This document shows positions 37,608 through 46,380 of a DNA stretch of 64,000 bases, piece by piece. Location: assembly GCA_036562185.1 (NCBI GenBank), contig DATCKN010000055.1, positions 68,007 to 132,006 of the forward strand. Direction: 5' to 3'. Numbering within the stretch: the first letter of the stretch is position 1; every line of letters begins with the position of its first letter. A program made the translations under genes and the position numbers. A model generated the notes under the pieces. That model saw only the letters and a list, made by a program, of their open reading frames with translations, was not told the origin of the DNA and made no database searches. This DNA is from Thermoclostridium sp036562185 (GTDB taxonomy: Bacteria; Bacillota; Clostridia; DSM-8532).

Positions 37608-38066
37608 ATGGCTGGGGCCGAACAGGCGGTATTCACAAATATGTGCATGATCTATGACGATAATGGCAATGTATTGGTGCAGGACAGAAAGGATCCAAAT
37701 TGGCCGGGTGTTGCTTTTCCTGGAGGACATGTGGAGCGCGATGAATCCTTTGTTGAATCAGTCATTCGGGAAGTGCTTGAAGAAACAGGCTTGGTTGTAG
37801 AAAACCCCAGATTATGCGGTGTGAAGCAATTTCGCGACAGATATGGCTCAAGGTATGTTGTTTTCCTGTTTAAAACCAATAAATTTTATGGTCAGATTAA
37901 GTCTTCAGATGAAGGAGAAGTATTTTGGGCAAAAAGATCAGACTTGCATAGGTATAATTTGGTTGATGGTTTTAAAGAGATGCTGGAAGTTTTTGAAAAT
38001 GATGATTTGAGTGAATGCTATTATAAAAGTAAGGAAGATGGGCAATGGGAGTTAAAATTGCTTTAA
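37608..38066 (+). CDS. Nudix hydrolase (MutT/8-oxo-dGTPase-like)
   Basis: A 152-aa protein with a perfect Nudix box: GHVERDESFVESVI followed by REVLEETG (about residues 38-59), fitting Gx5Ex7REUxEExGU. Nudix enzymes hydrolyse nucleoside diphosphates linked to another group. FWAKRSDL in the second half is common in the MutT-like 8-oxo-dGTP branch, so nucleotide-pool cleaning is likely but unproven. ATG behind GGGGG. Confidence 0.88.
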   Translation: MAGAEQAVFTNMCMIYDDNGNVLVQDRKDPNWPGVAFPGGHVERDESFVESVIREVLEETGLVVENPRLCGVKQFRDRYGSRYVVFLFKTNKFYGQIKSSDEGEVFWAKRSDLHRYNLVDGFKEMLEVFENDDLSECYYKSKEDGQWELKLL

Positions 38067-38233
38067 TATAAAAATTTACTGGTATCCAAGTCAGAATATT
38101 TAAATTTTGCACTAGAGTTCGAAACATATTCCCCACCTGCTTTTAACTCTTTAAAAAAGCAACAGTGATTCTCTCGAAGGGCATTTCAGATGTTGCAGGA
38201 GGAAAGATGCTGCGAATTAATCGATAAGGCTAA

Positions 38234-38279
38234 TAAAAAGAGAGAACATATTTGCACGTTTAAACATGTCCTCTCTTTG
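38234..38279 (-). terminator. Terminator of gltX, probably bidirectional
   Basis: On the minus strand AGAGAGGACAT pairs with ATGTTCTCTCT (one G-T) and is followed by TTTTTATT. On the plus strand the same hairpin ends in TTTGTTTAT, so it may also end the Nudix transcript. Confidence 0.75.
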
Positions 38280-38328
38280 TTTATCAGACCTTAATAACAG
38301 ACCATTTTCATAACCGCCGCCGTACAAT

Positions 38329-39786
38329 TTAAACCACAGCCGACAGCCTTTCAATTCCTATATTAATTCTTCTTATTGTTTCTTCCTTACCAAGAACCTC
38401 GGCTATTTCAACTGCACCGCCCGGAGTTACAAGCTGCCCTGAAACAGCTATTCTTAATGGCCAGAACACCTGCCCGCTCTTAAGTTCCTGTTCTTCAGCC
38501 AAAGCCATTAAAGCATCGTATATGCTCTTTTCACTCCAGTCTGAAAGGTTTTCAAGAACAGGAAGAGCGGCTTTAAGGCTTTTTAATGAAATTTCCGGGT
38601 TGGTTTTCATCTTTTTATGTGTATACAATTCCAAATCATACTCGCAAAGACTGTTAAAAAAGCCAAGCTTTTCGGGTATTTCGGACAGGACTTCGGTGCG
38701 CGGCTGAATCATCTTTGCGATTGGAAGGGTGGGAAGATCTTTTTCCAGTCCCTTTTTAATCCACGGCAGTGCAATTTCATGGAAATCTTCCAGCGACATT
38801 GCGCGGATGTATTCGCCGTTAAACCAGCGTAATTTTGCCATGTCAAAAACTGAAGGAGACTTGCTGATACGCTCTATCGAGAAAATTTTCTCCAGCTCTG
38901 CCAGGCTGAATATTTCCTGATTGCTGTCGGGCGACCATCCGAGAAGCGCAAGATAGTTTATTATTGCTTCCACCAGGTAGCCTTCGGCAAGAAGATCCTC
39001 AAAAGTAGCATCCCCTTTGCGTTTTGATATTTTAGAACCGTCAGGTTTTACTATCAGCGGTAAGTGAACATAAGTCGGTATTTCCCATCCAAAAGCCTGA
39101 TACAACAGGTTATATTTTGGTGTGGATGACAGGTATTCGCAGCCACGGACTACATGTGTAATATTCATCAGATGATCATCTATTACATTGGCAAAATTAT
39201 AGGTTGGATAGCCGTCTGATTTAATCAGTATCTGATCTTCAAGCTCGCTGTTCTCAACCGTTATTTCACCATAAACCACATCATGGAATGTTGTGGTACC
39301 TTCTGTAGGCATTTTCTGACGTATTACATAGGGTTCGCCTGCTTCAAGCCTTCTTTTTACTTCTTCTTCGGATAATCCCAGGCAATGGCGGTCGTAACGG
39401 AATACTTCGCCCCTTTCCTTATACCGGTTCTGAAGCGATTCCAGCCTTTCCTTTGAGCAGAAGCAGTAATATGCATGACCTTTCCTTACAAGTTCTTCAG
39501 CGTAAGGAAGGTACAAGTTTTTACGTTCACTTTGAATATAAGGTCCGTAAGGCCCTCCGATATCGGGACCTTCATCATGTTTTAACCCGCACAGCTTCAA
39601 AGTGCGGTATATAACATCCACAGCCCCTTCAATATAGCGTTCCTGATCGGTATCTTCTATACGTAAAATAAATTTTCCGCCATTAACGCGGGCAATAAGA
39701 TACTCATACAGAGCCGAACGCAGATTTCCTATATGGATATAGCCTGTCGGGCTTGGAGCATAACGAGTTCGAACAATAGACGACAT
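38329..39786 (-). CDS. gltX: Glutamyl-tRNA synthetase
   Basis: A 485-aa class I synthetase that charges tRNA-Glu. The HIGH motif appears as GYIHIGNLRSALYEYL (about residues 15-30) and KMSKS as SKISKRKGD (about 241-249). A Cys-rich zinc-like site typical of discriminating forms (YYCFCSKERL) lies near residue 107. ATG at 39786 with AGGAGAG 7 nt upstream. It is flanked by tRNA-Glu(CTC) and tRNA-Thr(CGT). Confidence 0.96.
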   Translation of the reverse strand: MSSIVRTRYAPSPTGYIHIGNLRSALYEYLIARVNGGKFILRIEDTDQERYIEGAVDVIYRTLKLCGLKHDEGPDIGGPYGPYIQSERKNLYLPYAEELVRKGHAYYCFCSKERLESLQNRYKERGEVFRYDRHCLGLSEEEVKRRLEAGEPYVIRQKMPTEGTTTFHDVVYGEITVENSELEDQILIKSDGYPTYNFANVIDDHLMNITHVVRGCEYLSSTPKYNLLYQAFGWEIPTYVHLPLIVKPDGSKISKRKGDATFEDLLAEGYLVEAIINYLALLGWSPDSNQEIFSLAELEKIFSIERISKSPSVFDMAKLRWFNGEYIRAMSLEDFHEIALPWIKKGLEKDLPTLPIAKMIQPRTEVLSEIPEKLGFFNSLCEYDLELYTHKKMKTNPEISLKSLKAALPVLENLSDWSEKSIYDALMALAEEQELKSGQVFWPLRIAVSGQLVTPGGAVEIAEVLGKEETIRRINIGIERLSAVV

Positions 39787-39928
39787 AGTGACTCTCCTGA
39801 CATTTTTATATTTTAATGAGGTTTCCTATTTTCTCCACCTCAAAAATACAGCGGGTAAACACCCGGTAATTCCAAATGCTTACAGCGTAATAACCACGGT
39901 ATAAAATTAATAATTTTAAAGCTGAAAA

Positions 39929-40003
39929 TGGAGCTGGTGAGGGGATTCGAACCCCTGGCCTATTGATTACGAATCAATTGCGCTACCGCTGCGCCACACC
40001 AGC
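39929..40003 (-). tRNA. tRNA-Thr (anticodon CGT)
   Basis: On the minus strand: acceptor GCTGGTG with CACCAGC, D-arm GGCGCAGCGGTAGCGC, anticodon stem ATTGA/TCAAT around the loop TTCGTAA (anticodon CGT), T-arm AGGGGTTCGAATCCCCT, and an encoded CCA end. It reads ACG. The bases on either side (39787-39928, 40004-40221) hold no gene that I can support. Confidence 0.95.
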
Positions 40004-40221
40004 ATCATAGAGCATTAGGAACTGAGATATATTTATTATAGCAGTATTATTTATAATTTCAAGATTTTTGTCTGTAATAAATTTTCGTCTATTCCATTAT
40101 AATTGAAAATATAATAAAATATAAATATATTTAATACATATATTTTGATTATGGTTAGATTTTCGTTCCCAATTGTTTTTCAGTTAAACTGAGTTTATTT
40201 TAAGAAGGGAGGATGTTCTGA

Positions 40222-40551
40222 ATGAAGTTAATTCTGGCTATTATAAGCGATGAGGACAGCAATTCCGTTATAGGTGAGCTGGGAAAAGAAGGTTTCGGTG
40301 TAACGAAACTGTGTTCAACAGGGGGCTTTTTACGTTCAGGAAATACGACAATAATGGTAGGTGCAGATGAAGAAAAAATACCGGCAGTTATAGATATTAT
40401 AAAGAGAAAATGCAAGACAAGAAAAAAAGCAATGCCTAATCTTGATATGTCCAGCGGTGCCGGTGTGATGAGCATGGCATTTCCTGTTGAAGTTACTGTT
40501 GGTGGAGCCACGGTATTTGTTCTGAACGTGGAGAGGTTTGAAAAATTATAA
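40222..40551 (+). CDS. darA: Cyclic-di-AMP receptor, PII-like DarA/PstA family
   Basis: A 109-aa PII-like (DUF970) protein. Conserved stretches are MKLILAIISDEDSN, GFGVTKLCSTGGFLRSGNTT and MVGADEEKIPAVIDII; the FxxxxGxFLRxGNTT-type segment contacts c-di-AMP in characterised DarA/PstA proteins. These trimers are thought to signal c-di-AMP level to unknown partners. GGGAGG lies 9 nt before the ATG. An MFS transporter gene follows after 58 nt and could share the transcript. Confidence 0.9.
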   Translation: MKLILAIISDEDSNSVIGELGKEGFGVTKLCSTGGFLRSGNTTIMVGADEEKIPAVIDIIKRKCKTRKKAMPNLDMSSGAGVMSMAFPVEVTVGGATVFVLNVERFEKL

Positions 40552-40609
40552 CCGGTATTGATATGCCTGAATATACTGATTTTTCTGGATGGCATAACAG
40601 GGGCTGAAT

Positions 40610-41926
40610 ATGGACAAGCATTGTAAAAGTGACACGCAGAATAACTACATGTCAGAGCAGGATTACGAAAAAAGCCGATTGATGATGATATTTGAGGGAA
40701 TTTCAGCCCGAATCATATTCGGGCTTACTACAGGTGCATTTTTAACTGGATATTTAAAATTTCTTGGAGCAGATGATGAGCTTTGTGGACAAGTTGCCGC
40801 TATTCCGGTCTTAGCCAGCATAATACAGTTTTTCTCCCCAATGTTTCTTGAAAAGCTTAACCGCAGAAAACCCATTGTAACACTTTGCAATGCCCTTCAC
40901 AGGATATTGCTTGTGTTACTTGTATTCATACCCATTTTGCCGGTATCAGTGACAATACGTCTGTCCATAACAGGTGCCTTGTATTTGTTGTCCAACTTGT
41001 CGGTGAATATTGCCAACCCGGCAACCACAACTCTATTTATAAGCCTTGTTCCGCAGAATATGCGGGGGAGATTTTTCAGCCTCAGGGAGAAATATCTCAT
41101 TTTTATTTCAAGTGTGGTTAATGTTGTATTTGGCGGTGTTCTTGACAAGTTTGAGGTACAGGGGAAAACATACGAGGGATATGTTTTAATGTTTACCATT
41201 GCGTTTTTCGCAATGATTATGAATCTTATAGCTTATCTTAGTATAAAAGAGCCTGTATTACCGAAAAATAAAAATAAAATCAGCTTCAAGACACTTTTTA
41301 CCATGCCGCTGAAAGAAAAGGGATTTAGGAAAATAATAATCCTGTTCTTTTTATGGGGATTATCAATGAATTTTTCAAATCCCTTTTATTCAGTCTATAT
41401 GGTTTCAACCCTGAAAATCAGCTATACTTTTATTACAATTTCCGGGCTGGTAAACTCGATATGCTATGTCATCGCTGTAAGCATATGGGGTAAGCTGGCA
41501 GATAAAAAATCCTTTACATATACTGCAATGATATCAATTGCGTTGCTTGGCCTCTCATTCATTATCTGGTTTTTGGCTGTGGAAGGAGCTGCTTTTACAT
41601 ATTTTGTCGTCATGCTGGTTCATATATTAAGCGGGATAGCCTGGGCGGGAATCAATATATCTCTGTATAATATCCCATATGAATATACACCCGATGAAGG
41701 GCGTACGGTTTACCTCGGGTTTAATGCCGCATTAAGCGGGCTTATCGGGTTTATTTCGTCAATGATTGCTTCATATATGGTTGGAGCAATGTCAAATTAT
41801 AAAGGCAGCTTTTTAGGTTTGCCGGTAACCCAGTTTCAACTGATATTTTTTGCATCCGGAGTCTTGACAATAGCTACATCTGCCTATATCAGGTTTGCCA
41901 TTCTGAAGCCGGGAAAACATAATTAA
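40610..41926 (+). CDS. Major facilitator superfamily transporter
   Basis: A 438-aa membrane protein with about twelve hydrophobic segments, a soluble N-terminus of about 28 residues (MSEQDYEKSRLMMIFEG) and a central loop after TM6. The loop after TM2 has EKLNRRKPIV, which matches the MFS A-motif position. The substrate cannot be read from sequence; the nearest family resemblance is to uncharacterised clostridial MFS permeases. AGGGG precedes the ATG by 6 nt. No terminator separates it from darA upstream. Confidence 0.82.
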   Translation: MDKHCKSDTQNNYMSEQDYEKSRLMMIFEGISARIIFGLTTGAFLTGYLKFLGADDELCGQVAAIPVLASIIQFFSPMFLEKLNRRKPIVTLCNALHRILLVLLVFIPILPVSVTIRLSITGALYLLSNLSVNIANPATTTLFISLVPQNMRGRFFSLREKYLIFISSVVNVVFGGVLDKFEVQGKTYEGYVLMFTIAFFAMIMNLIAYLSIKEPVLPKNKNKISFKTLFTMPLKEKGFRKIIILFFLWGLSMNFSNPFYSVYMVSTLKISYTFITISGLVNSICYVIAVSIWGKLADKKSFTYTAMISIALLGLSFIIWFLAVEGAAFTYFVVMLVHILSGIAWAGINISLYNIPYEYTPDEGRTVYLGFNAALSGLIGFISSMIASYMVGAMSNYKGSFLGLPVTQFQLIFFASGVLTIATSAYIRFAILKPGKHN

Positions 41927-41951
41927 AAGAACAATAATATGTATAAACTCT

Positions 41952-42035
41952 TTGAAAAAACATGGGATACGGTGATATGCCTGTTGCGTGTAAGGTAAAA
42001 GATATGCCTTTCCGATGCAACATGTTTTCTCATAG
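41952..42035 (+). repeat. Long imperfect hairpin with internal direct repeat downstream of the MFS gene
   Basis: AAAAACATG near 41955 faces CATGTTTTCT near 42021, and the loop contains GATATGCCT twice (about 41974 and 42001). It lies between the MFS stop and the prfB promoter. There is no strong U-run, so termination is uncertain. Confidence 0.35.
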
Positions 42036-42077
42036 AGATATTGGATTATTGGTTTGCAGAGATTGAGTTAATTAACA

Positions 42078-42105
42078 TTTACTTTTGCTATACTAATGTT
42101 ATAAT
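42078..42105 (+). promoter_or_regulatory. Candidate promoter of prfB
   Basis: TTTACT (42078-42083), 16-nt spacer, TATAAT (42100-42105), 35 nt before the prfB start. Confidence 0.5.
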
Positions 42106-42140
42106 AAAATCTGCATTACTATGTAGAAAGGGATGATTTG

Positions 42141-43254
42141 ATGAGTCTGATTCTGCTGGAACAGCTGAAACCTCAGATTTCAGAACAGCTTCAGGATATT
42201 GTTGAATTGAGGGATTCACTTTGACGTTCCGGCCATAGAAAAAGAGCTGGCAGAGCTGGATCAGAAAGCACAGGAGCCAGGTTTCTGGGATGATATTGAA
42301 AACTCACAGCGGGTTCTGCAAAAAAGCAAGAATCTCAGAGACAAGCTGAATGAATTAAACAGGCTTAAAAATGATTGCGAAGATCTTTTGACTTTAATCG
42401 AACTTGCGCTGGAAGAGAAGGATGAAAGCGTAATTGAAGATGTTAACAGTGGTTTTAAAGATGTAAGGAGCAGGTTTGAAAAGTTAAGACTGCAGACATT
42501 ATTGAAAGGCGAGTATGACAGGAATGACGCAATATTTACCCTTCATGCAGGTGCCGGAGGCACGGAGGCAATGGACTGGGTACAGATGCTGTTGCGCATG
42601 TATACCCGGTGGGCTGAGAACAATAATTACCAAACCCGTGTATTAGATTTGCTTGAAGGGGATGAAGCAGGCATTAAAAGCGTTACCGTTGAAGTAATCG
42701 GTGAAAATGCCTATGGATATTTAAAATCTGAAAAAGGTGTACACCGTCTGGTCAGAATATCTCCCTTCGATGCATCGGGCCGGAGGCATACCTCTTTTGC
42801 TTCGATGGAGGTAATGCCGGTTATGAATGATTCGGTTGAAATAAACATTGATCCCGATGATCTGAAAATGGATGTGTACAGAGCCAGTGGAGCCGGTGGA
42901 CAGCACGTAAACAAAACATCTTCGGCTGTCAGAATCACACATATTCCAACAGGTATTGTTGTTTCATGCCAGACAGAAAGATCCCAGCACCAGAACAGGG
43001 AAACAGCCATGAAGATGTTATATGCAAAGCTCCTGGAATTAAAAGAGAGGGAAAAGCAGCAAAAGATCAACGAACTGAAGGGTGAACAAATGGATATAGC
43101 CTGGGGAAGCCAGATTCGTTCATATATATTTTGTCCATATACTTTGGTTAAGGATCACAGGACAGGATATGAAGAAGGTAATGTTGATAAAGTTATGGAT
43201 GGAGAAATAGATGAGTTTATCAGTGCTTATTTAACATGGAGAGCGAGGAAATAG
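42141..43254 (+). CDS. prfB: Peptide chain release factor 2, with programmed +1 frameshift
   Basis: RF2 terminates translation at UGA and UAA. The ATG at 42141 opens 27 codons ending CTT at 42219-42221, followed by TGA at 42222-42224. A +1 slip at CTT-TGA-C puts ribosomes in the main frame from GAC at 42223, giving 370 aa in total. An internal Shine-Dalgarno AGG (42210-42212) sits at the same distance from the slip site as in the classic E. coli element. Downstream are the stop-codon recognition tripeptide SPF (in VRISPFDASG) and the catalytic GGQ (SGAGGQHVNKT). The autoregulatory design lets low RF2 favour its own frameshift. The 3' end is 6 nt from the convergent gene. Confidence 0.96.
42210..42225 (+). 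promoter_or_regulatory. prfB: RF2 recoding site (Shine-Dalgarno-like AGG plus CTT TGA C)
   Basis: AGG GAT TCA CTT TGA C in frame: the in-frame UGA in its poor C context and the slippery CUU are both present, with the stimulatory AGG three codons upstream of the slip. Confidence 0.92.
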
Positions 43255-43260
43255 GATTTC

Positions 43261-44499
43261 CTATCTCCTCCTCACCATCCCTTTTCGGGAGATTATCCAG
43301 GTGTATATTAATTTGGCCAGTTTTGAAAGAATTAACAGTATTTCAATAGCAATAAGACCTAGTACAATGTAAAAAATCTCAGGGTATTCCATCAGACGTT
43401 TTTTAATCTTTTCAAATTCGGTCAATTCAGGCAGTATTTCTTTGTCAGGGAACAAATCAACCGTAATAACCGTACCGTCGTTAAGGGTAAATTTGACATT
43501 CCCCAACAGAGTATTCTTATACAAGGGAAGTTTCATACTGGACTCGATTAAATCGTATTGAATCTCCTTAATATAATTATCACCCACCGGGTAGGTATAA
43601 TAGACATCACTGCCTGAAATAAGGGCGATTTCATGCCCTTCAACGGTTATATTGTCCAGTGGCTGACCTTTGTATACAAGGGGGCCCCTTCTGAAATTAC
43701 TGAACCCGTAATCAAAAAGCTTTATACTGTCTGTATACATAATTTCAGCGGGAGAATCAAGCAGAAGGCAAACAAGCCTTTGCTGATTGCGGGTTACCGA
43801 GGTAATTACCGTCTGGTATTTTGGATCGATATAATCGACCTTCCCGCCGTCAACACCGTCGTAACTCCAGAACATATCGTTAAGGTTTGTTAATACTATT
43901 GTTTTATCTTCATCGAACCATGGCTTTGCCTGCGATGAGAATACCTTTTCAAAATTAGGGTTTGTGGTTATGGCATGCCTGATTAATTTTGCCAAATCCG
44001 AAGCCGTTGTCTTCTGATTTTCATCATATGCACCGGTTGGATTTACAAAAACGGTATTTGTCATGTTAAGACTTGCAGCATAGTCATTCATCAGCTTGAC
44101 AAAACCATCCACAGTCCCCCCTACAGCCTCTGCCAGGGCAATTGTAGCATCGTTTGCATTACTGAGCATGGAAGCGTAAATAAGGCTTTCGGCAGTGTAC
44201 TTTTCACCAACCGTTAATTCCAGTAATGCACCCTCTGCATTAACCGCTTCCTTGCTGGCGGTGACCATTGTGTTTAAATCAAGTTTTTCAAGGGCAATAT
44301 ATGCAGTCATCAGTTTGGAAGCTGCAGAAATATGTAATGGTTCATCGGGATTTTTTGAATATAAAACCTGGCCTCGCCTGAGCTCGATAAGTAATGCGGA
44401 AGGTGCTTCCACAGAGGGGCCTGAAGGAAGGGAAAGACTTACTACAGGTATAATGCATATGCCAGTCAATATGAAAAACAATGCAAGCTTTTTATACAT
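43261..44499 (-). CDS. Catalytically degenerate D-alanyl-D-alanine carboxypeptidase (S11) homologue
   Basis: A 412-aa protein with a signal peptide (residues 1-30), an S11/DacF-like domain (about 34-260), a PBP5 C-terminal-like beta domain and a C-terminal membrane helix (about 372-395) ending in basic residues. The fold is clear (LLIELRRGQVLYSKNPDEPL, FVNPTGAYDENQKTTASDLAKL), but all three catalytic motifs are altered. SxxK reads A59-A-S-K62, with a Ser one place early; SxN reads N114-A-N116; and KTG reads K220-V-D. It is therefore probably not a carboxypeptidase but a peptidoglycan-binding or regulatory relative. The ATG lies behind GGAGG. It is divergent from the gerB-type gene. Confidence 0.85.
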   Translation of the reverse strand: MYKKLALFFILTGICIIPVVSLSLPSGPSVEAPSALLIELRRGQVLYSKNPDEPLHISAASKLMTAYIALEKLDLNTMVTASKEAVNAEGALLELTVGEKYTAESLIYASMLSNANDATIALAEAVGGTVDGFVKLMNDYAASLNMTNTVFVNPTGAYDENQKTTASDLAKLIRHAITTNPNFEKVFSSQAKPWFDEDKTIVLTNLNDMFWSYDGVDGGKVDYIDPKYQTVITSVTRNQQRLVCLLLDSPAEIMYTDSIKLFDYGFSNFRRGPLVYKGQPLDNITVEGHEIALISGSDVYYTYPVGDNYIKEIQYDLIESSMKLPLYKNTLLGNVKFTLNDGTVITVDLFPDKEILPELTEFEKIKKRLMEYPEIFYIVLGLIAIEILLILSKLAKLIYTWIISRKGMVRRR

Positions 44500-44819
44500 A
44501 AGACCTCCAGAATTTATACAGATAGTCTTTTCAAACTATTTTACGAATTTAAAATGTAAAAAACAGGTCACCAAAATTAATCTGCCTGCCATATGTACAT
44601 CATAATTATACTGTTTATGGCAAGAAAAGTATACAATTTATGATTAAATATTCAGTATTTTTTCACAAAACCGTTTTTGAGTCAAGGATTTTTATTACCT
44701 CTAATGTATTAATTTTGCCTTAAATTCCCATAATAAAATCAACTGTATATATTATTGCCATAAAAGCGTGAGATTACTTATACATTATCTATAAATAATT
44801 ATGTACAGGAGGAAGCCGA
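44500..44819. other. Divergent intergenic region between the D,D-peptidase homologue and the GerB-type gene
   Basis: 320 AT-rich bases with no gene. It must hold the promoters of both flanking genes, but I could not pick boxes with confidence; spore-specific sigma-G/F sites would be expected for the right-hand gene. Confidence 0.4.
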
Positions 44820-45929
44820 TTGTCAAAGGAAAAAGTCCAAATTTCCCCAACTCAGCTTACATTTTTAATTATTACAATGGTTATTTCTACCGCTGATATA
44901 TTTATACCATCCTTTGTAGCCCAGGATGCTAAGCAGGATTCATGGATTTCTCCCATTTTGGCGACGTTAGCCATGATGCCTGTTGTATACATGTATATCA
45001 GGCTATATAAACAACATCAGGGTATGAGTCTCATTGAAATATGCACTGATACTCTGGGGAAGATCGCAGGGAGTATAATGGGCATCCTGTTTGCATTTTA
45101 CTTCATTTTTATTGCGATAGGGGCTGTAATGAGTCTTACTGTTGTATTAAACATAACATTCCTGCCTTTAACTCCTCCATGGGTTATTGTGGTAATATCC
45201 ATCCTTGTATCAATATATGGCGCCTACAGCGATCTGGAAGTGGTGGCAAGAATAAATGAAATACTGTTGCCGGCTGGAATAGGTGCTCTTGTGTTTTTGC
45301 TCGTACTGAACATTAACGAATACGATCTAAACTTTTTCCGGCCGGTTTTGGCTGAGGGTTTTCTCCAGCCTGTCAGGGGAGGTATTATTATCTTAGGCTA
45401 CTTCTGTGAGGTTTTGATAATCCTTCAGATATTTCCCTGTGTAAATGAACAAGTAAAAATAAACAGAGCCGCATTTTCAGGTATATTAATCACCGGGGCG
45501 GGGATATTGGGAGGTACTCTGATATATGCTGTATTCGGCCCGTTGACCGAGGTTTTCATAATACCTTCCCTTGAATTGGCCGGGTTTACTTCAATTGGGA
45601 AATATATTCAAAATCTGGATGTTTTAATTTTGGCTATCTGGATTACAGGTATTTATGTAAAGATTATGATTTTTATCTACACCGAGTCATACGCAATAAA
45701 ACAGATTTTCAGGCTTAAAACCTACAAAGCCGTTGTTTTTCCGCTGGGGTTCATGTTAGGAGGCATAGCCATTGCCAATATAGGTGACAGGGTAACAGAA
45801 CTGTATTTTATGCACTACATATTTCCTGTATATTCAATAACCATGGCATGCATTATCCCAACTTTTCTGTTTATGTTCAGTACTGTCAGAAACAAAATTA
45901 ACAGGAGAAAGGCGAAAACAAATGGGTAA
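44820..45929 (+). CDS. GerB-type spore germination permease subunit
   Basis: A 369-aa, ten-TM protein of the GerAB/ArcD/ProY family, the germinant-binding membrane subunit of GerA-type receptors. Family features are the N-terminal KVQISPTQLTFLIITM, DSWISPILATL, VNEQVKINRA and KIMIFIYTESYAIKQIF. The TTG start at 44820 has AGGAGG upstream. The matching GerA and GerC genes are not adjacent but 5 kb away on the opposite strand (52196-49428), an unusual split. The last 8 nt overlap the next gene. Confidence 0.88.
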   Translation: MSKEKVQISPTQLTFLIITMVISTADIFIPSFVAQDAKQDSWISPILATLAMMPVVYMYIRLYKQHQGMSLIEICTDTLGKIAGSIMGILFAFYFIFIAIGAVMSLTVVLNITFLPLTPPWVIVVISILVSIYGAYSDLEVVARINEILLPAGIGALVFLLVLNINEYDLNFFRPVLAEGFLQPVRGGIIILGYFCEVLIILQIFPCVNEQVKINRAAFSGILITGAGILGGTLIYAVFGPLTEVFIIPSLELAGFTSIGKYIQNLDVLILAIWITGIYVKIMIFIYTESYAIKQIFRLKTYKAVVFPLGFMLGGIAIANIGDRVTELYFMHYIFPVYSITMACIIPTFLFMFSTVRNKINRRKAKTNG

Positions 45930-46380
45930 ATTCTTTTTTTACGGGCTCATCGTTGCAACAATGGCTATATTTGTCATAGCATCAGGAAAACAGCGGTTCA
46001 ATATGCGCCATGTATTTCTGATGATAAGTTACAGCTTATACAATCTGGTATTTGAGCTTATATTTGGTGAAATACTTGATATGTATTATTATATTGACAA
46101 AGCTCATTCACTTATTTATATCATAATTGCTTCTGTTTTCCTGTATCCTTTGCTAGCTGTGCTGTATATTTTCTTTTTACCAGGCAAAGCAAAAAACATA
46201 TGGTATACGGCAGGTTCAATAATCCTTATGCTGATACTTGAACTGGTTTCATTGCAGGCCGGCACAATAGTATTAACGGGATGGAGGGTTATACCATGGT
46301 CTGTTGTAACTTATATTGTTTCTTTTTATATGCTGAATATTTATAATAATTTTCTGCTTAGGGTATTACCCGATACGTAA
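45922..46380 (+). CDS. Small polytopic membrane protein next to gerB-type gene
   Basis: A 152-aa protein with four to five hydrophobic segments and little else (MGKFFFYGLIVATMAIFV; WYTAGSIILMLILELV). It overlaps the permease gene by 8 nt, so the two are translationally coupled and it is probably made in the forespore. Size and layout resemble CBO0543-type membrane proteins seen near sporulation genes, but I am not sure of the family. Its 3' end overlaps the convergent flavoprotein gene by 15 nt. Confidence 0.7.
   Translation: MGKFFFYGLIVATMAIFVIASGKQRFNMRHVFLMISYSLYNLVFELIFGEILDMYYYIDKAHSLIYIIIASVFLYPLLAVLYIFFLPGKAKNIWYTAGSIILMLILELVSLQAGTIVLTGWRVIPWSVVTYIVSFYMLNIYNNFLLRVLPDT

Noticed and set aside
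43254..43261. Terminator between prfB and the convergent S11 homologue
   Set aside because: Only a 6-bp palindrome (ATAGGA/TCCTAT) overlaps the stops, with no U-run.
45922..46380. Calling this a fourth germination receptor subunit (GerD-like)
   Set aside because: GerD is a lipoprotein with coiled coil; this protein is polytopic without a lipobox.
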